Shown here piece after piece: positions 9,632 through 19,535 of a stretch of DNA of 64,000 nt. The notes below the pieces were generated by a model. The model searched no databases. It was given only the letters and a program-made list of their open reading frames with translations, and was not told the origin of the DNA. The stretch spans positions 1,302,001 through 1,366,000 of the forward strand of contig JARVLF010000016.1 in assembly GCA_030849465.1 (NCBI GenBank), written 5' to 3'. Made by a program: the position numbers and the translations under genes. The DNA is from Moesziomyces globuligerus (taxonomy: Eukaryota; Basidiomycota; Ustilaginomycetes; Ustilaginales; Ustilaginaceae). The number at the start of each line of letters is the position of its first letter. Positions within the stretch are counted from its first letter, which is position 1.

Positions 9632-10789
9632 GGCTGTGAGCGGCCAAGTGTCGAGAATGGTGGGGTGGGTCGGGAAGGTTGGAAGGACGCTGCGGGCTGA
9701 GTCGAGCCTTGATTTGGCTGCAGCCCGCCACATGATTTACAGTAGGCACAGGCAGGGTCCACGGCCTCCACAAGTGCCCGTGAAGTGCCTGTCGCACGGA
9801 TTGCTCAATGTGCCTGAGGCTGCCAACGTGGCCAAGGCTTGCCTCTCTCGCTCGAGCCACAGGTCTAACAGAAAATTGGGGCGCCAACTGCATTCCAGAC
9901 GCCGAAGCGTGTTGCGCACTCTAATGCAGCTGCAGCGCCGATCCACTCACGCTTGCACCGGCAGCAGCGCACCGGGAAAGGATGCAGCTTAACAGGGCAA
10001 TACAATTTAATTTCATGTCCGCCTCATTTCATACCGAAGCCGCCCAAATGCAGCGCTTCGAAGAGTGTCCAAGAACATGGCAGCACAGCGCTCTCGCACT
10101 CGACCGCCGCCACTGAGCCTGGCTCGGCTCCACAACCAATCGCAGCTGAGCCCAGCGCGCACATCCACTTGCACCCCTTCCTCCAGCCATCATCGACATC
10201 CTCTCTTCCACCCCACTTCCCGGACCGGACAGTGCGCTGCGAGCCATGATCTGAGTGCACACTCGTCCGCCCTTCATCGCTCGCCCTGCTTCATCTTGTT
10301 CGCCTCTTGGTCATTTCTGCTTCTCATCCCCCCCACGCTTGGACCTCTACACTTCTGCTCCGGCGAACAATCCTAGAAGGCTAGACAAGCTCGAACTTCA
10401 TTCTCATTCATACACCCCGACTCGCTCCCCGACTTCCTGATGCTTTAAACACCGGCTCTCCTCTGCGCGTGACTGCAGCATGACCTCGCTCACCACGTTC
10501 TTTGTCCAACGTCCAAACGAGCACCTCCAACTCAACCAGCATCCCGACTCCAAAGCCTTCCCCGACCACATCTGAGGCTGCAGCCAACCCACCCTCGGCG
10601 CGCACCACACTGCTGACGGCCGATCTTACCCCACCGTCGCACGCATCTTCATCATCAAGCTGCCCCGCATCGGACTCCCCATCGCCCTCCGCTCCAAGCG
10701 CCAAGACTCCATCTCAACCGCGCCACACCGGAAAGAGGATATCTTCGAACCAGCTCACATAGAGCAATTCGCTTGTCGTTAAAACAGAT
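9632..10789. promoter_or_regulatory. 1.16-kb divergent intergenic region
   Basis: This separates the hydrolase (minus) and the low-complexity gene (plus). It contains a CCAAT box near 10136 (ACCAATCGC), an AT-rich patch near 10000-10020, and a pyrimidine-rich stretch before the plus-strand start. Short ORFs are present, but none has recognisable protein similarity. Confidence 0.5.
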
Positions 10790-13663
10790 ATGACAAAGTC
10801 GAAAACGCCCGTCATGGATCTCGAGACGGACGAAGACGGCTGGATCGGCGGCTCCAGCCAGAGCATCTATGCGCCCAAGTCACAACCTGCCGCAGACACG
10901 CACGCGTCCCCGCCGCCAGCCTCCAAATCTGCCACAAAGCGTTCGCCCGTCACACCAGCCCGCCAAAAGACTGCTGCCTCCGCCGACTCCAAGTCTCGCT
11001 CCCTCCTCGAGCGCATCGACATGGCGCAGACGCTCCAGACACCTCCGCAGAAATCGCGCGCCGCCGCAGCCGATCCCGGCCAGACGGGTGCCGGCGCCTC
11101 TTCGTCGACGCCTTCGCCCTCCTCGTCTAATCCGGCAACGTCGCCCTTCCGAACGACGCCCTCTCAGGGCATTCGCCGCCCCGGCGCCAAGATCCCCTCG
11201 CCTCTGCCGCTCACCAGCCCGGCACGCAACAACCCGCCTGCCTCGCCACACAACACCCGCACGCCTCTCAGCGCCTCCCACCCGATCCCCGAGACCCCCC
11301 TCAAGCTCTCCCAGCGCGGAGGCCCGCAGACACCTGCTACCCCGCACTACCCTGCCTATCCGCACCCCGCGCAACACGGCGATGGTGATGCCGCGCGCGC
11401 AAGCGGCCTCGGCCTCGGCCTGACGCCGCTCAAGACTTCAGTTCCGCTCGCGCCCAGCCCAGACAACGTGCGCAGCCCGCTCAACGACGCCTTGCACCTG
11501 CGCGGGCGCGCCGCCTCCAACACGTCGATCGGCTCGCCGCTCAAGCAAGGCCGCACCGACCTCCACGGCGAGCCGCTTGCGCTGGGTGCGTCCAGCGCTG
11601 CCAAGGGCAACGGACAGATCGACGCCATGCTCGACCGCGTGCGCAACACCCGCTCCGGCCTCGGCACGAGCGCGAGCATGTGGGCGCCCAAGCCCGCCGA
11701 TGCCGAGCCCGCATCGACCTCAGCCGCCACGACGTCGCACACCATCGGCTCGGGCTTCTCGTCGAGCAACCTCCTCGGCGTACAGACCGGCCTCGACCGC
11801 AAGCGACCCGGGCATCGCCCCAACGGGCTGCAGCTCAGTCTCGGCCAGGAGATCAGCGTAATGCAGGAGCTCGAGGAGGGCGCCGAGGAGGACTACGCGC
11901 CCTCGACGCTGTCCTCGGCCACGGTCGGGGAGACGTTCAAGATCGACGCGCCCGAAGACGACGAGCCTGCGGGCGAGGGTGGGTGGAGCGGCACGGTGGT
12001 GCCGCCTACGCCTGCGCTGGGCTGCGACTCGCCGTCGTCGGACGACGAAGCTGCAGCTTCCAAGCCGCCGTCGCGCAGTCTCGACGCGTTCGGATGGGGC
12101 CATGCGGGCAAGGAGCCGCGCAAGGGCTCGCTCTTCTCGAACCTGCCGTCGTCGTCGACGCTGGAGGCCAACTGGAGCGGCGACGACGACGACGACGACG
12201 AGCGCAAGGACGACGTCGAGGTCTTCGAGGACATGCAGCGTGCCGCCAAGGCCGCCAACAAGGACAAGCGCACCGCCTTCTCACCGCTGCCGCCGCCGCC
12301 GCTCAACTTTGCAAAGTCGCGCACGCCGTCGCCGACGCACCGCATGCTGGCCAAGTCGCCGCAGCTCGACGCCTCGCCCTCGCTGCCTGCGCTCGGGCGG
12401 GGCTCGCTTCCCGTGACGGATAAGCCAAGCAGTCAGCGGCTCTCGCCCGTCTCTGCGCGCGTGCAGCTGCCCGCGCCCGACGCTGACTCGGACGGCGACG
12501 CGGATGCCGAGACCGACAAGCCGCGCAGCAAGAACAAGGACCGCAAGGCCAAGAAGAGCGATGCCAAGAAGGCCGCCGCTTCCAAGCCCGAGGCGACGTC
12601 GGCGGCAGAGGCCGAGACGGCAGAAGAGGGCGGGCTGGAGAAGAAGCGCTCGCTGAAGCGCGACAAGTCGGAACGCATCCGCGGTCGGCGCGCCAGCTCG
12701 AGCAAGGACAAGGACGTGGACGCGGTCAAGATGAGCGCCGCGCACGCTGCGCCTCCGACGCAGCACGACCTCGGTGCCGACGAGCTCGCCAACGGCCTCG
12801 CCAAGGTCGAGCTGGATGCGGCCAAGGCCGAGACCGAGGCGGGGATCGAGACGATGCACACGCCCGTGGCGAACCGCGTGCAGAGCATCCCCGAGGTCAA
12901 GGACGACCTCTTCTCGTCGCCCGCCGAGCCCCGAGTCGGTCTTCCATCGACGCAGACTTTGACGGAGACGAAGCCTGCGGAGGGCAAGGATGAGGCTTCG
13001 GCTGGGGAGGGGGGCAAGACGCCCGAGGTGAGTCAGGCCAAGAGCGTGGCGCTCGACTGGGCGGCGGATGACGACGAGCTGGATGACGAGCTGCCGGACC
13101 TCGACGATTGGGGCGTCACGCTCACCCCGGCCAAGCCCGTGGCTCGGGAGCCCGAGCCTGCGCCTGCGGTACCGACGGGGCCCAAGGATCGGAATGACAC
13201 CAAGGGTGGCAAGGGCAAGAAGGAGGATGTCTGGCGGCGCGCCGAGCAACCCAGACCGGCCAAGGGTAAGGACGGCAAGGAGAGCAAGGAGTTGGGCATC
13301 CGCATCGCGGGGCGGGCAAAGGAAGCCAGCCTGTCGCCCGAACCAGGGTCGCAACCACCGAAAGGACCGAAGGCGGCACGGGCACGCGAAGATATGCCTC
13401 CGCCCGCGTCCACGCCGTACGGACGGTGGAACAAACCTGCCCCCTCCACCGCCACCGCCCTTGGGGCTGGTGCAGCTGGTGCAGATAAGGCAAAGTCTCG
13501 ACCGCGCGTGGCGGATCTCGGTTCACTGGCCAAATTGCTCACCCCCGATCCTCCCCTCGAAGCCAAGAAGGACCAGAAGCCTGCAAAGGCGGAGGAAAAG
13601 GAGAGTGTTGCCGACTCGATGCATGCGCCCAAGCGTACGCAGAAGAAGAAGCACAAAAAGTAA
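10790..13663 (+). CDS. Low-complexity protein of unknown function (957 aa)
   Basis: I do not recognise this gene. It is one uninterrupted frame of 957 residues from ATGACAAAGTCG, rich in Ser, Ala, Pro, Asp and Lys, with no membrane segment or folded domain visible. The N-terminus has an acidic-Trp motif (LETDEDGWIGG, residues 10-20) and a similar acidic-Trp motif recurs late (DELPDLDDWGVT, about 768-779). Between them are many S/T-P sites, an Asp run (about 464-470), Lys-rich blocks near 565-590 and the basic end KRTQKKKHKK. The alternating acid/base blocks and late WRRAEQPRP and LGIRIAGRAKE segments suggest a nuclear or RNA-associated adaptor, which is only inference. Confidence 0.85.
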   Translation: MTKSKTPVMDLETDEDGWIGGSSQSIYAPKSQPAADTHASPPPASKSATKRSPVTPARQKTAASADSKSRSLLERIDMAQTLQTPPQKSRAAAADPGQTGAGASSSTPSPSSSNPATSPFRTTPSQGIRRPGAKIPSPLPLTSPARNNPPASPHNTRTPLSASHPIPETPLKLSQRGGPQTPATPHYPAYPHPAQHGDGDAARASGLGLGLTPLKTSVPLAPSPDNVRSPLNDALHLRGRAASNTSIGSPLKQGRTDLHGEPLALGASSAAKGNGQIDAMLDRVRNTRSGLGTSASMWAPKPADAEPASTSAATTSHTIGSGFSSSNLLGVQTGLDRKRPGHRPNGLQLSLGQEISVMQELEEGAEEDYAPSTLSSATVGETFKIDAPEDDEPAGEGGWSGTVVPPTPALGCDSPSSDDEAAASKPPSRSLDAFGWGHAGKEPRKGSLFSNLPSSSTLEANWSGDDDDDDERKDDVEVFEDMQRAAKAANKDKRTAFSPLPPPPLNFAKSRTPSPTHRMLAKSPQLDASPSLPALGRGSLPVTDKPSSQRLSPVSARVQLPAPDADSDGDADAETDKPRSKNKDRKAKKSDAKKAAASKPEATSAAEAETAEEGGLEKKRSLKRDKSERIRGRRASSSKDKDVDAVKMSAAHAAPPTQHDLGADELANGLAKVELDAAKAETEAGIETMHTPVANRVQSIPEVKDDLFSSPAEPRVGLPSTQTLTETKPAEGKDEASAGEGGKTPEVSQAKSVALDWAADDDELDDELPDLDDWGVTLTPAKPVAREPEPAPAVPTGPKDRNDTKGGKGKKEDVWRRAEQPRPAKGKDGKESKELGIRIAGRAKEASLSPEPGSQPPKGPKAARAREDMPPPASTPYGRWNKPAPSTATALGAGAAGADKAKSRPRVADLGSLAKLLTPDPPLEAKKDQKPAKAEEKESVADSMHAPKRTQKKKHKK

Positions 13664-13776
13664 CCCCTCGAGCTCGGGGCCTCCAAACTTCGGTGCTCAC
13701 GGAAATGTTGAAAGTCTTTCGTTTCCGTGCGTGTGCGTGAGATCGTCGTCTTTAGTCAGTGTGCGTCAGTGTGGGT

Positions 13777-14391
13777 TTAGGCGCCTAGACGCGAGTCTAT
13801 GGCGGCTGTCGAGATGTCCGGGTCGCGGATGTCGATGATCTTTGCCAGGTCGGCCTGCACGCTAAAGTTGCTGAGCGCCGAGGCGTAGAGCGTGCTCTGC
13901 TCCAACGAGCTCGTTGCCGGAGCCCAGTACATCAGAAACAATGGCTACACCGCAAAGTAGAAAGAAAGGGGGGGGGGGGGGTGATGTTAGAACAAGGAAA
14001 GGGGGAAAAGCCGGGGTTGTTGCTGGTGTGTGGGGGGTGGGGGTGCTTACGTAGGAGATTCGACCGTCACGATGGCTGAGCTTGTAGTTGACCACCACGA
14101 ACCTCGGCGAGTTTTCGGGCAACTCTACAAACACCAAAGACGTCAGTTACGAGCTTCAGCTAGAGGCACAAGGGTCCGGATTCGATCGGGAAGTTGGGGT
14201 GTGTGTTTACCTTCAAGAAGGTCTTGCAAGTCGTCGAGGCCGGAATCGAGTTGCTCTTCCAGGCCGAGGGTGAGCGAAGGCTTGTCGATCTTGAAGACGA
14301 GCGCGGTGAGTTTGCTGGAAGGTTTGAGCCTGAACTTTCGCACCGCGTCCAGCACCGACGATGGAATGTCGATCGTACTACTCCCACTCAT
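13777..14391 (-). CDS. Glia maturation factor homologue (ADF-H domain, Arp2/3 debranching), three exons
   Basis: Joined exons 14391-14211, 14124-14051 and 13944-13777 give 140 residues, the usual GMF length. Exon 1 starts MSGSSTIDIPSSVL, exon 2 carries LPENSPRFVVVNYKLSHRDG, and exon 3 PLFLMYWAPATSSLEQ to IDSRLGA. Introns are 86 and 106 nt with GTAAAC...TAG and GTAAGC...TAG borders, and all phases join. RISYPLF, the YASAL segment and the AKIIDIRD end match GMF rather than cofilin. GMF proteins bind Arp2/3 and remove actin branches at cortical patches (yeast Aim7). Intron 2 contains a 14-G run on the plus strand (C14 on the coding strand). It is convergent with the preceding unknown gene. Confidence 0.92.
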
Positions 14392-14696
14392 CTTGGTCCG
14401 CACTACCAAAACAAAGACAAAGGATGGTAGTTGTGAACAAAGAGTCATCCGGATATCAGCGATGTTGCAATGGCCCGTGCCAAAAATTCCACTTCGCAAC
14501 CCCCCACCTCCCATGGCGTCCAATCTCACATGACGAGAAAAGAAATCACCTCACTTCCCAAACACTCTACGACACACGATCACACTGCTGGAAAGACGCA
14601 TCTGATCCTTGCAAAAGACCGAATCGAAAGCGGGACTACATTGGTTCGGCGCTAGTAAGTTAAGCCGTCATCGAAAGAAGGAGAGTTGGGAGCAGT
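14392..14696. other. 305-bp spacer between two minus-strand genes
   Basis: This contains the promoter and leader of the GMF gene and the 3' flank of the oxidoreductase gene. I see no additional gene or repeat. Confidence 0.5.
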
Positions 14697-16094
14697 TTAG
14701 TGGTGGGGCTTCTTGGCCGACTTTTCGGAAGCCTCGCGGATGGCCCAAGTGAGCGCATAGGTCTTGACGGCATCGTCGTAGGACGAGAGGATGGGAGCGC
14801 TGCCGCGGCCCTTTTCGATGTTGTCGATGAGGTTGTTGACCTCGGAGAAGAAGGGGTCGTCGTTCTGGTATCGGACGACCTCCTCGTGATCGTCGCCGGG
14901 CCTGCGGAAGTAGAGCGCGGGTGCGTTGTACGGATCGACGAGTCGGAGGCTGTAGCCGTCGGCGAGGACGTCGATCTCGGTCGAGTAGTTGAAGCCCTGG
15001 AGCGCGACGGCGTGGGTGAGCGAGCCGACGGCACCGCTCTCGTACTTCCACGTGGCGCAGGTGATGCGGGGGATGCGGTTGTCCGGCTCGACCTTGCTCT
15101 CGTCGACGGGGATCTTGCTGAGCTCGCCGGCGGGCTCGAACCACTCGAGCGAGTGTGCGGCGACGGTGTCGAGATCCACCTCGCCACCAAAGTAGCGCGA
15201 GAGATCGCAAAAGTGCGTGGCCTGCTCCACGATAGGACCGCAGGTCTGCGACTTGTCCCACCAGTCGAGCTTGGCCGTGTGCTCGTAGGCCATGATGTAG
15301 CGCGCGTTGGTCGCCATCACCTTGAGGTTGTTCTCCTCGAGGATCTGCTTCATCTTCTGCACCACCTTGAGGTAGCGCAGCATGTAGCCGACGCTGACGA
15401 GGCTGTTGGACTTTTCCAGCAGCTGCGCCACCTTGAGCGCGTCCGAGACGGGACCGGTCGAGACGGGCTTCTCGATAAAGATGCCGACGTCGGGGAAGGC
15501 TTCCACGAGCTTCTTCTCGAGGTCGCGGCCGGGCTGTTCGCGGCCACGGAAGGCGGGCGGGCTGCCGACCCAGATGGCGTGCGGACGCTTGTCGGGCGAG
15601 ACGTTGGCGACGTAGTCGGCAAAGGTCGGGTAGACGACCGTATCCTTGTAGGCCGAGAGGACGAACGAGTTGCGCTTGACGGTGAGCGCCGCCTCGGCAC
15701 GGGCGGCCGAGGGGTCGATGAGCGCAACGACCTTGAGACGAGGACCGAGCTTGTGCTCCAGACGGAACGAGTGGTTCCAGGGACCCTCGTCCGAGCCAAA
15801 GTTGATGTTGCCGGCACCGATGATGACCACGTTGAAGTCGGCGCCGGGCTTGGGCGGCTCCATCTTGTCCATGGCGGTGGGCGCGTTGGGGTCAAAGTCG
15901 GTAGCCGCATCCGAGGCCATGGCTCGCGCGCCAGCCGGCAGACGCAGCGCCGAATTGCGCTGGAGCGCCGTGGCGATCGAGCTGGCTCGCGGCACGGCGG
16001 GAGCAGCGGCGGTAGCGGCGGTGCGCACGCCGTTGATGCTCGAGGCACGCGACGCCGCAGTGGCGATCTGGCGCAGAGCCAGTGTAGAACGCAT
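14697..16094 (-). CDS. Gfo/Idh/MocA-family NAD(P)-dependent oxidoreductase, probable mitochondrial form
   Basis: 465 residues. The first 58 residues are rich in Arg, Ser and Ala with no acidic residue, as in a mitochondrial presequence. A second Met (residue 59, MASDAATDF, base 15920) sits in a strong GCCATGG context. The Rossmann domain follows: FNVVIIGAGNINFG, then LKVVALIDPS. EKPVSTGP is the EKP signature with the catalytic-region Lys, and the C-terminal alpha/beta domain includes CGPIVEQATHFCDLSRYFGG. Family members reduce or oxidise sugars, inositols or related polyols; the substrate here is not predictable. The C-terminus KKPHH is not a peroxisomal signal. Confidence 0.88.
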   Translation of the reverse strand: MRSTLALRQIATAASRASSINGVRTAATAAAPAVPRASSIATALQRNSALRLPAGARAMASDAATDFDPNAPTAMDKMEPPKPGADFNVVIIGAGNINFGSDEGPWNHSFRLEHKLGPRLKVVALIDPSAARAEAALTVKRNSFVLSAYKDTVVYPTFADYVANVSPDKRPHAIWVGSPPAFRGREQPGRDLEKKLVEAFPDVGIFIEKPVSTGPVSDALKVAQLLEKSNSLVSVGYMLRYLKVVQKMKQILEENNLKVMATNARYIMAYEHTAKLDWWDKSQTCGPIVEQATHFCDLSRYFGGEVDLDTVAAHSLEWFEPAGELSKIPVDESKVEPDNRIPRITCATWKYESGAVGSLTHAVALQGFNYSTEIDVLADGYSLRLVDPYNAPALYFRRPGDDHEEVVRYQNDDPFFSEVNNLIDNIEKGRGSAPILSSYDDAVKTYALTWAIREASEKSAKKPHH

Positions 16095-16958
16095 CTTGAT
16101 CGTGAGGTCCTGAGTCGATCAAAGGTGAGGGGGAAGAGTGGGTTGTAGATACGAGGGGATGGCGGGGGCACTGGAGGAAGAAAGGTGTTGTTGGGCAAGG
16201 GTGAGACTGACTGCAAGACACGCTGCCGAATGCACGGTGTGAGTGAGGGTGTGTGAGTGTTCCGCAGCCTCACTGCAGTCACATTCTGGCAAGGAGGAGG
16301 CAGCAGGAGCAGCGATGCGGTAGCCGTGCGCGCCGGCAGTGCATCGGTGACGCACGGTGCGAGGGCGAGTCCGTGCGTGCAGAGTGCCGGTTTCGTCGCA
16401 GCGCCTCGCAACGCATCGCAGCGCATTTCCAGCGCATTTGCAGCGCATTTGCCGCGTCCGAGGAAATTCGGAGCGCACACGGGCCATGCTGCTGGCTTGC
16501 TTCTTTGGTTACTTTTTTCTTCGCGCCACGGTACGTTATCTTGCGGGGTTCAACGCTCACCGCGGCAAAGCGAGATGACGCTATCGAACACACACAAGCT
16601 GCCAAACCCTACCAACTTACGCCCTCATGCTCTCTATGCCTAGTCAGCCGGCCATCGCCACACGCTGACAGCTTCGTTTTCTCCGTCGATCAGGCCAGAG
16701 GGTGCGCTACCGCTGCACTGTGATCTTTGTGCACCGCCCGCCAAGGGAATGCAGGCTGCTGCAGCTGGGTGCATGCTCGGCGCGGCGAATTGTTAGCGCG
16801 CGGCGCCGAACCGCTCACAAATTCCAAGGTGCACCAGCAAATTGCCGAATCCGCTCCCTCGCCTCGAACACCGGCGATTTTGTTCGTTTGCTTCATGCTC
16901 TTTGTGGATCATTCGGTCAAAGTTTCATTCCGCTCGCACTAGAGGGCGATCTCGGAGC
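16095..16958. other. 864-bp intergenic region with short direct repeats
   Basis: Upstream region of the oxidoreductase gene and 3' flank of the aminopeptidase gene. Around 16420-16452 the motif AGCGCATTT(G/C)C recurs three times in a row (imperfect 12-bp units). Short ORFs exist on both strands, but none has recognisable similarity. Confidence 0.5.
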
Positions 16959-18911
16959 TCACTGACGTCGGAGCCATCGGACGGCGCGCTTGTCGTGCTT
17001 GACGAGGGGCATGAGCGTGGCGCGCACGTCGGCGTTGTGCTGCTTGAGCCAGCGCGCCTCGGCGTACGAGAGCAGGCTGAAGTCGACCAGGTTGGTGGCG
17101 ATGGGCACCTGCGTGATGCGCTCGAATCCGTACCATGCCACGCCGCCGAAGCCGCGGTGCGTATGCACGCGCTTGACCGCGAGCAGCGACTCGATACGGA
17201 TGCCAAAGTGGCCCTCCTCGTAGAAGCCCGGCTCGTTGGTGAGCACCATGTGCTCTTCGAGAGCCACGGGCTTCTTCGACCCGCCGGACATGGTCGAGAA
17301 GCCCTGTGGGCCTTCGTGCACGTCCAGGAACGATCCGATGCCATGTCCCGTTCCGTGCAGATAGTCGTATCCGTCCTCCCACAGCGCATGGCGAGCGATG
17401 GGGTCCAGCTGAACGCCCGTCGTGCCCGCGGGGAACCTGGCCTCGCTGAGACGGATGTGGCCCTGGAGCACGCGCGTGTAGGCGCGCTTGTGCTCGGCGC
17501 TGGGCCGGCCAAAGTGGACGGTGCGCGTGCAGTCGATCGTGCCGTCGTGGTACTGTCCGCCCGAGTCGTTGAGGTAAGGCGTCTCGCGGTCGATCACGCG
17601 GCTCCCCTTTTCGGGCGTCTCGTAGTGCGGCAGCGCCGCGTTCGGGCCCGACGCCGAGATCGCGTCGTAGCTATCGCCCGCCGAGAGCGGCAGCTCGTCG
17701 CGCAGCTCGGCGAGTTTGGCGGCCGACTCCCACTCATCGACACGTGCGCGCTTCACCTTGACCTGCTCCTCGAGCCACGCCGCCCAGCACACCCATGCGG
17801 CGCCATCGCGGATGTGAGCCGCCCGGAAGCCTTGCAGCTCGACGCTGTTCTTAATCGACTTGCGCAGCGCCACAGGCGAAGGCGTGAGGATCTCGAGCTT
17901 CTCGTCGCCCACCGCGTTGGCAACCGCGTACGAGAGCTTGTCGCCCGAGACGAGCTTGCGGCCGCCGGATCCCTCGCCCGCCCAGCGGCGGAGACGCTCC
18001 CAGATCGAATCGTACGCCTCGACCTGCAGCCCGAGCGAGCGCACGTAGCGGTCGGTAGCGCTGCCTTCGGGGAGCAGCTCGCGGCGGATGAAGAGTTGTG
18101 CCTCGTCGGCCGAGACCAGGACATAGGCCGGGAACACCGGGTGGCACGGGATCGAGGCGCCACGCAAATTGAGCACCCACGCCACCTCGTCCAGCGCCGA
18201 GACGAGGTAGGCGGATCCGGACGGCTTCGACTCGAGATCCTTGCGGATGTCGGCGAGCTTGGCGCTGGCCGGCTGACCGGCGTACTTGAGCTCGTGCTCG
18301 TACACGGGCGAGGCGGACGGCGCAGGTCGGTCGGCGCCCCACGCCACATCGACGAGGTTGCGCGAGGGGAAGATCACGTCGGCACCTGCGTCCTTGAGCG
18401 TGTCGATGAGCAGCTTGCCCTGGGTGTAGCTGATCAACGCCGGGTCCATGCCGACCTTGACGCCGTCGTGCGCCTGCGCCGCCAGCCAGGCAGGCCAGTC
18501 GAGCACGCCGCTGCGGCCGACCTTGTGCAGCGTCCAGTTGTCGTCCAGCTGCTCGGCCGCCTGTACATGATAGCGACCGTCAGCGAATAGGTGTGCGGCC
18601 TCGCGCCCGACGATGGCCGTGCCGGCGGAACCGGTGAAGCCCGAGATCCACACGCGACGCTGGTCCGAGGTCGCCGTGTACTCGGTCGCATGTGCGTCGT
18701 CCGTTGGGACGAGGTAAAGGTCGACCGACTCCTCGTCCATCAGCTTGCGTAGAGCAGCAAGACGAGGTCCCGTCGCATCCGGCTTGCCCTTCGCCGAAGC
18801 TGGCTTGGTCGTCTTTTCCCAGCGTGCGGGCGACTCGACGAGAGTGCGGTCGCTGTGGACCGAGGCGCCGTCGGTGGGCTTGGCCTTGCTGAAGAAGCTG
18901 AAACAGCCCAT
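16959..18911 (-). CDS. Xaa-Pro aminopeptidase P (M24B metallopeptidase)
   Basis: 650 residues, close to the family length of about 620-650. It has the typical three-part order: an N-terminal creatinase-like domain (LYLVPTDDAHATEY, RVWISGFTGSAGTAIV), a second creatinase domain, and a pita-bread catalytic domain. Metal ligands fit the family spacing: D449 and D460 in NDSGGQYHDGTID, H523 in HGTGHGIG, E560 in LTNEPGFYEEG and E574 in IRIESLL. The enzyme removes an N-terminal residue next to proline and normally needs two Mn ions. The N-terminus MGCFSFFSKAKP has Gly2 and Cys3, a possible myristoylation/palmitoylation site not typical of the soluble family. It is divergent from MDM31. Confidence 0.95.
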   Translation of the reverse strand: MGCFSFFSKAKPTDGASVHSDRTLVESPARWEKTTKPASAKGKPDATGPRLAALRKLMDEESVDLYLVPTDDAHATEYTATSDQRRVWISGFTGSAGTAIVGREAAHLFADGRYHVQAAEQLDDNWTLHKVGRSGVLDWPAWLAAQAHDGVKVGMDPALISYTQGKLLIDTLKDAGADVIFPSRNLVDVAWGADRPAPSASPVYEHELKYAGQPASAKLADIRKDLESKPSGSAYLVSALDEVAWVLNLRGASIPCHPVFPAYVLVSADEAQLFIRRELLPEGSATDRYVRSLGLQVEAYDSIWERLRRWAGEGSGGRKLVSGDKLSYAVANAVGDEKLEILTPSPVALRKSIKNSVELQGFRAAHIRDGAAWVCWAAWLEEQVKVKRARVDEWESAAKLAELRDELPLSAGDSYDAISASGPNAALPHYETPEKGSRVIDRETPYLNDSGGQYHDGTIDCTRTVHFGRPSAEHKRAYTRVLQGHIRLSEARFPAGTTGVQLDPIARHALWEDGYDYLHGTGHGIGSFLDVHEGPQGFSTMSGGSKKPVALEEHMVLTNEPGFYEEGHFGIRIESLLAVKRVHTHRGFGGVAWYGFERITQVPIATNLVDFSLLSYAEARWLKQHNADVRATLMPLVKHDKRAVRWLRRQ

Positions 18912-19535
18912 GTTAGCGAATCAGTATGGGTGCACGATGAGGACGTGCAAATGAGCTCGAGCTGTGATTTGCGACGAGCGCAGTTCGAGATGATGGAGAG
19001 GAGAAGATAAGCGAACGCGAGGCTGAGTTGAGGGTATCCGTGCGAGCTCGCCCACGCCTTCGCATTCGGAGCGTCAGGGTCCGAGCGGCGACCTTTCATC
19101 GGATGCATGACTTTTGAGGTGCCGCGTCGGTCGATCCGGCGAGTCCGCCGGTCGGGTCAAGAATTGCCAAGGTGTAAGATCGACGGCTGCTCTTCTGAGT
19201 GAGGCCAAGGCAGTTTCTTTTTTCAGCTCAGCCCGGACGACGTCGAGAGCCGCGCGGGGAATGTGGAGAAAGCACGCGCGCTCAGCCAAAGACCTGCCTG
19301 TCCAGCTGCCAATCGACCGAGAAATTTGCACGCTTGAGCCAACCAGCGCCGTGCTTGGGCAGAGCTCTCATGTCTGACACATGCCGTACTTGATACACCA
19401 CCATCTTCTCGTCGACATCTTTCGCCAAAGGCCAGCTGCACTCGGATCCGCAGAACAACATGCGGTAACAAGCTCAGATCCAGAGCGAATCCAATCACCA
19501 GGGCACTGCACGTGGCCCCTCTAGCCTGTACCACG
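18912..19535. promoter_or_regulatory. 624-bp divergent promoter region (aminopeptidase P / MDM31)
   Basis: Intergenic DNA between two divergent starts. CCAAT sequences occur near 19309 (GCCAATCG) and 19490 (TCCAATCA). No extra gene is visible. Confidence 0.5.

Noticed and set aside
14700..16148. 482-codon plus-strand frame opposite the Gfo/Idh gene
   Set aside because: Shadow; Asp/Val/Gly-rich without similarity.
16842..18590. 582-codon plus-strand open frame opposite aminopeptidase P
   Set aside because: Shadow of the M24B gene, whose metal ligands and motifs are intact on the minus strand.
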